From Nemophila menziesii (taxonomy: Eukaryota > Streptophyta > Magnoliopsida > Boraginales > Hydrophyllaceae): a DNA stretch of 64,000 nucleotides. The stretch spans positions 1,951,501 through 2,015,500 of the forward strand of contig JARWIR010000035.1 of NCBI GenBank assembly GCA_029959085.1, read 5' to 3'. A model generated the notes under the pieces. The model was not told the DNA's origin, did no database searches, and saw nothing but the letters and a program-made list of their open reading frames with translations. The translations under genes and the position numbers were made by a program. Of this stretch, positions 48,806 to 60,456 are shown in pieces (position 1 is the first letter of the stretch; every line of letters starts with the position of its first letter).

Positions 48806-50175
48806 ATACTAAAACAATTTATTCCAATGTATATCACTATCAAAAGACTCACATAACTCTCTATGTTAATTTTTTAATTCTTTTATAGGTAAACAAGTCC
48901 TACAACTCAAGTATTCGAAAAAAAATATATTTTGTTAAACATTAGAATCGAAAATAGATTTTTGTTCTTTTGTTATTTAAGGTCATTAGGAACAACTATA
49001 GCTACTGGAGTTATTTTAACATTTTTGGGAGATTTATGTAATTGACTTATTTTTTTTGCTTATTCAATTTTTTTTTTAAAACACGTATTCAATATTATCA
49101 TTTGTAGAATTAATGTGATTGTTTCTAGTGTAGACCATGTACACGTACTAGTCGAGAGATCGGATCCAACAGATGGACTATCAATAGTCGAGAGTATATT
49201 TTATAACATGATTTTGTCTTTAACATTTTTGCGTTTCCTCATTATAGGTACTAGAAAATTCCAAATTCAATCGTCATTTTAGTTAACAAGGTAAATTATC
49301 TCATCCCATGACGTTTCTATTTATTTGAGTTTGACTTTTATTTTTTTCTGTTGAAATGTTAAGTGTTACGTTTGAACTATTATCTTTCCACATTTTAAGT
49401 TTTCTTGCCAGACTTTTTGACTATTAATTAAAGATTTTAAATGGTTTTTAACGTTTTAATGTAGTTGCTAAAGATACACAATGTAATATTTGCAAATCTG
49501 CTAAATGCTACAACACATTACTTAATGCACATAAATTATCAATGAAACTTAAAGTTTTATAATTAAAAAAAAGATAATAAACATAGAGAATTTGTACATA
49601 TGGCCAGCCCATTTCAAACGTTTAGTCCATTGTATTATAGGTCTTTATTAGTTTACTTTGATTAGGCCCAAGATTAGAGATATAGATGGTCAATACTTGA
49701 GCCAGTAGTGTCCAAAAGACAAAGTAAAACAAGCCCATAATTAGGCCCTCAACTATATACAAACCCTTCTTTTTTAAACGCATGTATCTCTACACCATAA
49801 CTCTGTCATTTCTTCCCTTGCCGCTATAGACAAATTTTCACAACAACTTCTAAATAAACTGTTACTTCAATATTTTTTATTTTTGTTATTGTCTTTTTTC
49901 ATTTATGATGGATATAGAAGAATAGAAATATAAACAAAAAAAAATAATACAAAAAAATGGACTTCATTTGGCAAAAGGTAAATTCCTTTAACAATGTTTT
50001 CATGTTAAATACAATTTATTCATTTAATTTTCTTTTTTATAATTAAAATAAAAAATATTTAAAAAAAAAGTATGTTGATTGGTGTTATTCATTTTGTATT
50101 TATAAATTAGGAATTAAAATTTAAAATTTTTTTATAATATTTTATAAAATTTGATTTTTATTGTCCAAAGTTATG

Positions 50176-50222
<47 letters not shown>

Positions 50223-50650
50223 ACGTATATATTTTTATGTGCAGCAAAATGATTGATGGTCATGTTATTTCATCTTCTACAACTACGATTTTAAAGTATC
50301 GATACAGGTAAACATATTAATATAAATATCAGAATTTGAAATATGTGATACAGTATTTACAATGAATCTATGATGAGTAAATAATATTGTATATTTAAAG
50401 CTATTTCTAGTTTGTTTCCCCTTTCTCTCAAATTGATGATGTTATTTGTTAAATTTATTTTTTACTTGGATACAAATTAACAATTATGCAATTTTTTTTA
50501 AATAGACTTGTAGAATGTTAAAAGCCATCAGTAACAAAAAATACTGAGACATGTGTGGCTATGATGATGGTTAATTGATCATCTTAAAAATGAAAAGTGG
50601 ATTAAGATTTAATTATTCATACATATTTTATTTTTTTATCTTGTTGTCCA
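46570..50650. repeat. Tandem repeat unit, fourth copy (upstream part)
   Basis: This has the same landmark order as 1-3.9 kb and 36.7-40.2 kb: 46,700 ('gaaactagtgtctctc'), 48,640 ('gtatggtggcacaa'), 49,000 ('gctactggagttatt'), 49,130 ('tagaccatgtacacgtac') and 50,310. The part 48.9-50.6 kb is non-coding, with an (AT)n run at 50,178-50,220. Confidence 0.8.
50178..50220. repeat. (AT)n microsatellite
   Basis: About 21 AT dinucleotides inside the non-coding part of the fourth repeat unit. A shorter one lies at 50,866-50,882. Confidence 0.97.
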
Positions 50651-52080
50651 TACATGTTATTTTGGTTTAACACAATCATTTTTCACAGTAATAGTAAATT
50701 TAACTGAGTTAAGACTCATATTTTTTACTAACAATTAGACTAACAATTTTTAAAAAAAAAGTGTTTTAATTTTATTATTTTGTTTGTTAGATCATTAGTG
50801 TTTTAAACTTTAAAGAAATTGAAAACATAACATTAACTGAGCCATGGTAAATGAATTTAGCTCCATATATATATATATATATCCTATTTTCCTCTACATT
50901 TTTTAGTCTTTGGATCAAAATTTAATTATTCTAGCCATTAGATGTAATTTAATTAATAATCAAGATTGTATAAATTAGATCAACAATTTGAAATGTCTTG
51001 GTTTCCGTCTATATTTTTCACCCGTTAGATAAATTATATGTGGGCCATTTTATTATGATTTATTTATTTTTCATACAATTAATAAGTTCCTATATTAATA
51101 TTGTTAATAATAAAATTTTAACAAAAAAAAATTAATAACAAGATTTTAATTTTTTTAGTGTTTTTTTTATCTAAAAAAATATCTGTTTATTTAGTGTTCA
51201 ATTTATTTTTTAAAATTAAAATTATATTACAGGCTTTTCATATATATATATAAACAAAGGTAGAAAGGAACGGTGCTATGGGTCCTTTCATGATAAGCTA
51301 GAACAGAAAAAATATGACAACCTTAGCTAGCAAGTTGGATCTAGACATCTAGTGTGATAGTCTTTTAGTATTCTCCAAACACTATGAAAATCTTCCAATC
51401 TTTTTCAACTCAAAAGATCTCTTTTCCTTTTTCCTCTTGCAGCAAATCCACTGGAATTTCGTGTACCATTCTCCTTCATCTTAATTAACAGAACCTTTTC
51501 TTCAGGTACATTTATAATTTATTTCATATTTATGCATCATCTAGGCTTTAAAAAAACTCATTTATACTTAATAACTCAAATTTTACCATAATATTTAACC
51601 AAGAGTGACTTAACAATTTTACTAAGTTATTTGTTTTTGATTATTACATGTTAAATTGTAGGTTGAGGTTCGCGAGCTGATATGCTAAGTGTTGAAATTG
51701 GAGCGAGAGGTAGTGGAGAGATAAAGAAAGAGAGTGGAGAGAAATAGATAGAGAAGAGTGAGTGAGTTGTATAAGCGGGGTTCGCTAATGTAATGGCATC
51801 GCTATTATATAGTTCATTAGCAGTCGAAATTGGTAAAATTAAAAAAACCATAAATTTCATTAAATTCTTCCTTTAATACTTTGAGGAAAATATTTATAAG
51901 ATTCTGAAATATCTCCGTGTAAAATATATGTTAGTTGTCATTGTTCGAGATATCGATTCCAGCTAGAGAAAAAAACATATACCACTCATCGTATTTTGGT
52001 GAGTGGATTGACGTTAACATGTCGTATTTAGTAGGGTCTATCTTGTAGGTTGGCCAATAAAAAGATGCAGGGTCAGCAAA
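50650..52080. other. Unit-specific sequence, possible gene fragment at 51.24-51.66 kb
   Basis: This stretch replaces the CT-rich block and B3 pseudogene found in the previous unit. From 51,250 to 51,505 it is less AT-rich, with 'cttttcctttttcctcttgcag' like a splice acceptor and 'cttttcttcag|gtacat' like an exon end, as in a plant leader exon. No protein is recognised. The remainder is AT-rich. Confidence 0.35.
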
Positions 52081-52929
52081 TCTTAAGGCCTGAGTAAGTT
52101 GTAAAGAAAAAGGGATGTTGATCCATTTTAATAAAATTTTGATTTGCAGATTAAAGAGAGACTATATACGCGCATAGTTTGTATTTTGAAATTCAAATTT
52201 ATCGTTTTCACTCTAAAAATCTGTAAAGGAATAATTTTTCTTTTAAACAATGTGAACAAAAGCACAAAAAAAATGTGGCAAAAATATTTGAAGTATTTTT
52301 AAGGGGTATATATGCACTTGAAGTGTTTTTTTTTCAGAAACACACTCTTGGTACCTCACCTAAAAGTTTCTTTAAGGGATCTAAAAGCATATTAAACATT
52401 TTTTCAAGATGCGCATATGTGGTGATTATTTTATTAGTAATTCTTATATAAACGCAACAGACTGAAAATACTTTCGAGGACGCAATCCAAAAAACCTTGC
52501 TATTTATGGATTCCTGCTCTTAAATTCCTTTATGACAAGATTGTTATCTTCAAAAGTGGATTGATTTAAATTCTTAACATGATTAGTAAGAGGGATTTAA
52601 ATATATAAGCTAGTGGATATTCTATCATAAAATATCCCTAAAGGGATCTAACCTTACACTAGTCTTATTTTCGTTCTCGATTAGTGAGTTTCTATATTTT
52701 CTAATTGAAGGTTACAGAACTTTCTAGTCCACACCAACCCTACAATATACACTAAATCCTCTTTTCAGGAACAAAAAATGTAAAAAATTAAAATGATTTA
52801 AGTACAAGGTCAAACATAGTCATCTCAACTCTAAAAATCCAATCTCCCATTAAAAAGTAGTGCATAGAGTTTAATATTACAAAAAATGAGCAAAAAAGAA
52901 ACAACAATAAGAAACATTTAAGACTGGCA

Positions 52930-55799
52930 TTAGTATAAAGGTGTTGAGCAGAAATCTGTCAAGGTGTTAGTGATAAAAACATGAAACTTGTGATAATAAG
53001 ATTCATGAGTAAGTTCAAGACTAGATATGTTATCACGCTGAGAATAAGAGAACGATCCAAAGTCACAACTGTGAAAATATACATTCCCATCATCACCAGG
53101 ATGAATTTGATATTTATACTCAGCGTACCTTATGACATACTTTCCATTGTGACTTGGATTAATAGTCAATACATAGCTTCACAAAGTTTGTGCACTCTCC
53201 GATTGTGAATTTTTTTAATGCATTAAACCATGTGAAAGGGATATCTCTAGGTACCTTAACTTAGCTAGAAATGCTTTCTTATAAATACGTATGTCTTTCA
53301 ACCCAAGTCCCCGTCAGTCTTTTGCCTTCATAGCTTATCCCATGCCAACAAATATAATTTACTAGCCTCTTCTAACACTCCTGAAAAATAATTTTGAACA
53401 ATGTGGTCAATATTCTTATACACATGTAACAATAGTTTCATGGTCTACATAGTTTAGGTGGGAATAATACTTAGTACATATTGTGATAACGTTATCCTTC
53501 ATACAATGGTTAGAGTTTTCTCTTTCTAGTATGGTGGACTTTTCTTCAGATTATTGGTGATATTTCTAAAGAATCCCTTTGGGGATGTCATGTGCCTATA
53601 ATGCTTGCCGGATACGTTCCCAAGTTTATACTCAATAATATCCATCATTGTCCGATAAAAGGCTTTTGTTACCTCGTAAACATTCTTAGATAAATAGATG
53701 ATATACTTTTTGGCTCTTATTTTTTGACTCGTTTCATTAGAAAAGATCTGCATAGTCTTTTTCACTATCTTAATTTGGGTCTCGGAGGCTTTTGCAAAAA
53801 CATCATGAAGTATGATATATTGAGGGCCTATGCCTATGGAGGCAAATAGACTTTTGTATACCCTTCTTACATAATGCCTATGTATAAAGCAAAATACAGT
53901 CCATGTAAAATACAAATATATAGGTATCAAGAGGATCATTGTGGAAATTCCCATGAATGAAGTCCATGTCTCCGTATTCAATAAAACCTGCATAGTGATA
54001 GAGGGAATAGCAATATAGTAAGAGACACCCATGAAGGGGAAATTAAAACTTCCTTCTCATGTCATATATGAACACCCAATGAAGTTCGTTATTCGTTTTA
54101 GTGAGATCAATCATAACTTATATAGATAAATGTGCTCCTATGTCATTTTATATTTAATGTTCCACCTCTTGCATCAACACGATGTTATATATGGTGTATC
54201 GACAAGCGATGAAGCTATTCTAGTATGTTCGTATACATTCATATAATAGGGTCCAAAATGTATTCATCACCATTTATGAATCCATTTTTTTCATATAAGA
54301 AGTATAAGTGTCCTATTACGTTGGACGATAATACCTTTCACGCAATGTTCTAGCAAAACAAAATTAGTTTGACCCACGACAACTGAAAGAAAACTATATC
54401 ATACAATCTGGATCGTGTGTTTTATTTGTATTTGATTGACGAACTAACTCCCAAGTCTCTTCATCTTTCAGACTAGACCCAAGGAACTAGGCGTTTTCTC
54501 TCTCCAAGAAATGCCATATGGGCAAGCGCTTAGTCACTTACATAAGGATTTTGGATTGATTATAGTGTAGAAAAATAGTCATGAACACGTGTTTCTAAAG
54601 TAAATTCATTTTCGAACAATCGTCTATTAACGTCCATGAACCTCGAACAACAATATCTTTTTCATCTTAATCCTTTAGAGGTTATAGAGGAACATATTTT
54701 GATCTCCCAAATAAACATACTTAGACTTTTATGGCTGAAACTAGTGTCTCTCTATTTGTGAAAATATCTACTATAACAGAGTCATCGTTTCGATTATATA
54801 TCACGGTCTAACAAATGCTTAATTTTCGTATTTGAGTAATTTTCATTTAATAAAGTTTCTAGTGTCTTTGTGTTGTTTTGTCTATATACGAAATTTGGTG
54901 CAGAATAAAAATGAAACAATATAAAAGGCAAATATGAATGGATAATTCCCGATATTATTAGGCAAATGCTGAGAAAAACCTAGAGATAACCCAAGGGATA
55001 TCATATTATAATTTATCCATCTCAGTAAGAAACCGTTTTTGTAAGAAGAGACTTAATGAAATCCATTCCAAATATTCATAGACTTTTAGACATATCCACA
55101 TTGGAGAGAGTACTCATTTGTAAAATAATATCTCGTCTTATGAGAAAGTAAGATATTACCATATACTGATCTACCGATTGAGGTTCATGTACACAAATTT
55201 GCAAAATAGATATCTATCTCTTTACAAAGAGCTTTGTAATGACCTTATATGTGAAATTCTCCCAACTAATGTGTCTCAATTGACCAATATTTTTTGGGAT
55301 ATCAACTACTGGAACAAGGTAATTAAAGTGAGATTAATAGAGATCATGTTTCTATTATTCATCATTAGACCGGTTAAAACCCTCAATATGGTTAAATTTT
55401 ATCATTTTCCAATATTTGTAGAAGAAATATTTAATGAAGCCACATAGGCCCGAGGTTTAATCTGCATTTATATCCCACACAACTTTTCTAACAACGTACA
55501 TAGTCATTGGTTTCATAATACCAAAATTGATTTCACCATTGACCAATCCGTGAACTTTATAAATGACACGCGAAGTATCATATGTGCATATATATTGGAA
55601 AACATTAGAAAAATAGTTAGTGATGTCATGCCTAATTTTATTAGAATTTTCTAATGAATGACAATCATATAATTCCAGTCATAAAATATTAGTTTTAATC
55701 CTTTGAGTTTAGTGGATGCATGAAAATACTTTTTATTTCTATTTCCAAGAATTATCTATTTATTCTTTCATTTCTGAGCTCAAGACGACCCTTCCTTGA
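52930..55799 (-). mobile_element. L1-type LINE ORF2 relic d, cut by the LTR retrotransposon
   Basis: On the minus strand: pre-RT and fingers (about 55,790-55,380; VWDINAD, then GLCGF, KYWKMIKF); motif B region (about 53,990-53,930); then a 168-codon open frame (54032-53526) holding FAKASETQIKIVKKTMQIFS and KKYIIYLSKNV; a GKYLG-like remnant read as GKHYRHM; then in the next stretch KEKTLT..RITLSQYVLSII and SYTMQT-like words; D-H-I-V-Q-N-Y-F; and WDKL followed by a decayed PK-GGLG (53,330). The last frame is 53169-52930 (NGKYVIRYAEYKY). This order is that of L1 RT palm-thumb-connection. The endonuclease part should lie beyond the retrotransposon that inserted at 55,800. Confidence 0.92.
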
Positions 55800-57599
55800 T
55801 GGTGTCTCCTAATGTGTTCTAAATAAACACACCTAAAAAGGCAAGACACGTACCGCTAGTGTACGGGTCGTCCAAGTAATATCCGGTAAACGGGATTTCG
55901 ATCTCAGGGACGGATTAGGTATGATTAAAGTGTTATGCAATAAATGGAAATGGTTACTTGAATGAAAATTAAAAGTAAAGAAAATAGATTTTTATTTGAT
56001 TTTCTGATTAAAGGACTAAAGTGCAAATAAATTAAATATTAAACTAAAATTAAAACTAATGCAAGAAAGTAAATATGAAGAGACTAAAAGATGAGAGAGT
56101 AGTACTTGAGTCACGCTAGGTTTCACCAAAATAAACTTAATCAATGCTTCTTCTAAGGGACAAATTAGTAAATAGTAGTAGTCGGGATTCTAGATTCTCC
56201 TAACCCCCGTCAAGGTGGACTTAGGAGCTATTCTCAGGTGTTACGAACCCCGCCAGGGCGATCATAATCCACCTTCGAATGTCAGGTTCTCTACCCAATT
56301 GGCTATAAGATTAACTAAGTCCGTCAGGATCAAAAATTTCTATCTTACGTTCGTTACCTATGTCAGTAATTAAACCCCCCGTCAAGATGATCTCTTCCCC
56401 ACCAAAGTGAATAGCCTAATTACTCAAACCTATGTCTAATTGATCAGATTAAAAATAGTGAAATTAACTTACGATAACAAACAATACTAAATTACTCAAT
56501 TTGAATTAAATCATAAAAATCCCAAATTAGAAAACATTAATTAAATAAATTAAGGTTCAACCCTTATAGTGATTCTCAAGCACTTAAGGAATTTAGCTCA
56601 TAACGGAAAATAAAACTAAAACAAATAAATTAAAAGACATAATGTTTTATAGAAAGAAATAAATAAAACCTAATGAAGAGGTTGGGTTTGGCTTGAATTG
56701 GAGTTATAGACAGTCTCCAGCTCTAGCTTTCTTCCTTCCTGCTTGCTCTGACTTGAATCCTTAAGCCTCTTTGATAATGATATGAAGTGTGTGTAAAAGA
56801 GGAGGCTAAGGGGTGTATTTATAGGTGTTAGGAGCCTCTAGGTCGAATTTTCTTAGAGTGGAAGACAAGTCAAGGACTCTTAAATTCATAGCCCTAAATT
56901 CCAGGAAAGGTAAGATTTTGCTGCTGATTTGATTTGGTCATATCTTTTTCAATACTTATCCGTTTGAGAAGTTCCAATATATGAAACCACTTGTATTGGA
57001 AAGCTCTTTCTATTGGTGCAGACCATTCGTCCAGAATCCTTGCCAATCCTTAATTATGAATTAATCTCTAAAACGTGGCTGGAATTTCAGATTCACAAGG
57101 CAGCTTTATCTTTTTCTTTTTGAATAAATCTTTCCTAAATCTTCTTATTTCCATGTAAATCTTCTTTCCTTTAATCTTTATCTTGACTTGGTCTCTAAGT
57201 AATTACCATTTATCTTTTAAAGCTTCACATTAAATAAATAATTAAACCACATATGCTTAAAAAGAATAAATCAATAATTCAAAAAATAGAAATAGGAAAG
57301 TGCACTCTAAAAATAGAAACTCTAGTAAAAACATTTCTTAACACTCTAAAATACACAAAGACTTTATTCTCACTTCTCCATCTTGGATTGGTCTTTCATG
57401 AAATTCAAGAACGTATTTAACTTTGCATAAAAAATAGTCAAATTTACGCACAAAAACTCAGAAAATGCAAATAGTTAAATTCCAAGGGGGAAAAGTGTAA
57501 TATGACAAATTATGCATAAAAGTCTAGCTAATAAGTCAATAATTCACCTAAAATGATGTCTCCAGAGGGCTAATAATTATATCAAATAGGGAGACATCA
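55800..57599 (-). repeat. 3' LTR (left copy, complete), 1,800 bp
   Basis: The LTR is bounded by the imperfect inverted ends TGGTGTCTCC and GGGAGACATCA. The first 480 bp match the right LTR with 11 substitutions and no indel. It includes a GC-richer block (56,170-56,420) with 'ccgtcaaggtgg'-type words and an AT-rich remainder. A minus-strand TATA box lies at 56,816. Confidence 0.95.
56816..56824 (-). promoter_or_regulatory. TATA box of the LTR promoter
   Basis: On the minus strand CTATAAATA lies in the LTR, followed about 30 bp on by a C/T-rich stretch (cctcctcttttacac) suited to transcription initiation. The identical promoter in the 5' LTR would lie outside the window. Confidence 0.6.
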
Positions 57600-57616
57600 A
57601 GACCCCCAACTCAAAC
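57600..57616 (-). other. Polypurine tract
   Basis: Directly inside the 3' LTR the minus strand reads GAGTTGGGGGTCTTGA before TGTCTCCC. A G-rich tract at this place primes plus-strand DNA synthesis in Ty3/gypsy elements. Confidence 0.75.
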
Positions 57617-59075
57617 CTTTGTCGTCCCGACAAAGTAAAATTAAAACAAGGCTCTTTTAGGTGAATGCAGAAGGTAGAATCTAGAAAATATTCCCAAAGC
57701 AAATCTTAAAACAAATCTCATATAGTCTAATCTAGGAATTAATATACATCTACACTTATCATGCAAAATCAAATACAAAACAATATCAATCCAAAATTTA
57801 TTTCACAATGCTAGAAGGTTACGCTTAATACTTATCTCAAGATGGTGGCTATAGGGTGTTCCTCGATCTTTACTTGCTTTGAACGCTCCGCTTAGAATAT
57901 TACCTATTAACTCACTGTGCATCTAGGAATCGCGACGTCTTTACGGTTTTAGCATAGGCTGAAGGACGGTATGGTATGTATATTTGGTAAATTTGAAGTG
58001 AACTTTTGGCTCTCTCCTCACTTACCATCAACAACTGTCCAAGAGCTTGAGTTTACACTCGAATAACGTTCTCACTCAACCCAATTGACGCGCTTAATTA
58101 GCGTTCCCGAATTAATCCCATAAGCACTAAGGATGATTCACTTAAAAATTTCCACTTTGGCGGTCCGAATATATTCTTTTCAAATCATTTACTCAATTCT
58201 TTTCTTTTTGTATAGCCATGACTCCCTTTTTGATGTTGAGATGTCATGCTATTTTTCATAGTTATGCCTATTCATAACTTGAGCTCGAAGCTTATTTTTC
58301 ATTCACTATTACCCCGGCAAAGGGTTACAATATCATAAACCTGTGAATCATCAAAATATATAACCGAGCACAATTGATAAGCTCAAAAAAATCCCAACCC
58401 AATAAATTCCCATAATGGTGGACCAACCACCCCAAACTCAAGCTCAAGACAGGAAGTCTCAGGATCGTGATTCAAGTGCGGGTCATATGGTCATGCCTAA
58501 CAATCTAAAGGGATATTGGCTTATAATGTGGCGACAAAAGAAAGTCTTAAAGGCTTAAAATTTGGCTACGAAGGATACAATTAATTCAGGGATAGAAGGC
58601 CAAAAATGGATTCAAAGGGCTAACAAAGAACTGGCTCTATCATTTTCCTATCTACACAGCTTGCTTCTAGTTCATACATAAGTGGGTTCTTCTACTCATT
58701 TAGATCTCACGTTCTACAAACCACTTATTATCCTTAAGCACAAGTTTACTTCTTTTGCATTTATCATTAATTTTTCCTATCAATTATCTCATGTTTGCAT
58801 GCAATCAAAGTGTGTTTTATACTATCTCCTAAAGTCAACAATTTTCTATCATAAATTCATAAAAAGCATGCTTGATGGGGGCATTTAAAACACTCTACAG
58901 TCAAACACAACCCTAAAAAAAATTCTTTCTGAAAAGCATGCAAAACACAAAAAATTGGGATGAGGCAACGAACCCCACCCCAAACTCAAACGTGAGTCGT
59001 GTCCCCACGACTCGAAAAAGACTCAATAAAGTATAGCAATAAAAACTAAACTACCTAACTAGTGCCTACCATTAA
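57617..59075 (-). other. Long non-coding 3' part of the retrotransposon
   Basis: This is 1.4 kb between the third ORF and the polypurine tract, without an open frame of note. Athila and Tat elements commonly have long non-coding regions here. The plus-strand frame at 58,682 is not supported as a gene. Confidence 0.6.
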
Positions 59076-59534
59076 TTAAGAAGAAGAATTAGAACGAGGT
59101 ACCTGGCCATAAAGATCCATCATATCCTCCTCCTCCGAAGAAGAATTATTATCAATATCCATGTTCAAAGTTACCTTACTCCTTGTTGAATTCATCTTGG
59201 CAATTTCCTCCCAAAGTGCTAAAACTTGTTTCCTTAAATGATCGATTTGTTGTTGATGTTTGATAGCCCATGGGGGTGTGTAAGAATCTTTCGGAAAAGA
59301 AGAAGAAGAACCTTGATCTTGGATTTGTGTCTTTTCTTTAGGCTTTGATGGTACCTTCATCCTAGTTGTGAATTTCTTGTGTAGTGGTGGTGCAGGTGTC
59401 TTTTCTTCATGTGTTTCTTCAATAGGCTCATCAAGATTGATGGCCTTTTCAATTGTAGAACCAGGCAAATTCTTGTTCTTCCCTAGGATGCAACAATTCC
59501 TCTTATATTCCATAGCATCTGTTCCGTTTGTCAT
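59076..59534 (-). CDS. Third ORF of the retrotransposon, 152 codons, function unknown
   Basis: The frame starts MTNGTDAMEYKRNCC in a good context (caaccATGac) and is intact to its stop at 59,076. The product is hydrophilic: a Pro/Lys-rich middle (KVPSKPKEK), a helical stretch HLRKQVLALWEEIAKM and an acidic Ser-rich end with SSSEEEDMM. No signal peptide or membrane span is visible. It lies where Athila elements carry an extra ORF after pol, but I see no match to the env-like protein described there. It has its own TATA box at 59,802-59,811 on the minus strand, and it is the only undamaged frame in the element. It could be a shortened native ORF or captured host sequence. Confidence 0.6.
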   Translation of the reverse strand: MTNGTDAMEYKRNCCILGKNKNLPGSTIEKAINLDEPIEETHEEKTPAPPLHKKFTTRMKVPSKPKEKTQIQDQGSSSSFPKDSYTPPWAIKHQQQIDHLRKQVLALWEEIAKMNSTRSKVTLNMDIDNNSSSEEEDMMDLYGQVPRSNSSS

Positions 59535-59801
59535 GGTTGAATTGACCCCAAACTCAAGTTATACCAAGGATAGAATAAATTTTTAAGAAAACTTGGTGTA
59601 GCTTGAGTTTCTTGCTTGGATTAGATGAAGGAAGGTGGTTCTTGATGAATCTGGGAAGAATTCTTGGAAGCTTGATGATCTTGATTGTGTTTAATGGTGT
59701 TTTGTGATGAATTTGATGAAGAGATTATGTTTATTGAGGACGGAGGAGAGATTTAATGATGTTAATGTGTTTGTTGTGGAGGTTTAATCAAGCTTCAAGG
59801 T

Positions 59802-59811
59802 GTTTTTATAG
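59802..59811 (-). promoter_or_regulatory. TATA box upstream of the third ORF
   Basis: On the minus strand CTATAAAAAC is followed by an A/C-rich leader of about 270 nt with no long frame before the ATG at 59,534. Spacing and leader composition are those of a plant core promoter, which suggests transcription independent of the LTR. Confidence 0.45.
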
Positions 59812-59904
59812 GGTTGGGAGCTGGAAAATTCGTTTGGAAGAGGCTAGGGTTTGCTTGTGATAGGGTAAGAGTTGTATTAGGTAACAACCTCTTTCAAACC
59901 GACA

Positions 59905-60235
59905 TACCGCGGTATACCGGGCATGACCTCCGGTATACCAGACCCAACAGTTCTTCATTTTTTTTCGTCTCTGCCAAGACCCCGTGATATATAACCCGTG
60001 GCACGGGTTTTTACTACTGTTCAATATCTCTTCTCCGTCCAAAAACCCGCGGTACCTAACCCGTGGTACGGGTTTTTCCTCCTGCGGTATACTAGACATA
60101 TCACGCGGTATACCGGACCGCGCATCGACAATTTTTTTCCTTTCTGTATAAAACCCGCGTTAGTAAAACGTGACATAGGTTTTCTTCCTACGGTATACTT
60201 GGGTTCTGGGGCGGTATACCGGACCTGGCGCCGAA
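59905..60235. repeat. GC-rich palindrome array in the retrotransposon
   Basis: The perfect palindrome GGTATACC occurs at 59,911, 59,932, 60,107 and 60,213, with GGTATACT variants at 60,085 and 60,192. Most are preceded by G, CG or GCG and three are followed by GG. Related pieces 'acccgtgg(c/t)acgggtttt' (59,996 and 60,058) are themselves inverted repeats. The whole can be read as about four diverged units of 80-110 bp, each starting near 'aaaacccgcgg' or its variant. It lies between the pol tail and the promoter of the third ORF. Frames across it on either strand are by-products. Confidence 0.8.
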
Positions 60236-60456
60236 TTTTTCCCTTGAATTTCTTCTTTCGTTTCCTAGCACCCCAAACTCGATTCCTGCACCATTTAACA
60301 CACTACCCTTCTCATTTCTTTTAAAAGTAGACACTAAAACTCGACACTAACTTAGAATTATACACTAGGAATAAAAAAATACTTAAAGCAATAAACTAAT
60401 ATACAATGAATTGGCTTTTGTTTAACGTCGTTAAACTCGACGGGTTACCTCTCGCG

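Noticed and set aside
51651..51860. 69-codon minus-strand frame with a signal-peptide-like start
   Set aside because: No paralogue keeps it, there is no promoter or splice context, and the length is within chance for this region.
53526..54032. 168-codon minus-strand frame looking like a small membrane protein
   Set aside because: Its second half has the FAEAS and SKNV words of L1 reverse transcriptase and lies in place between motif B and the thumb; the hydrophobic first half is the decayed motif-B region.
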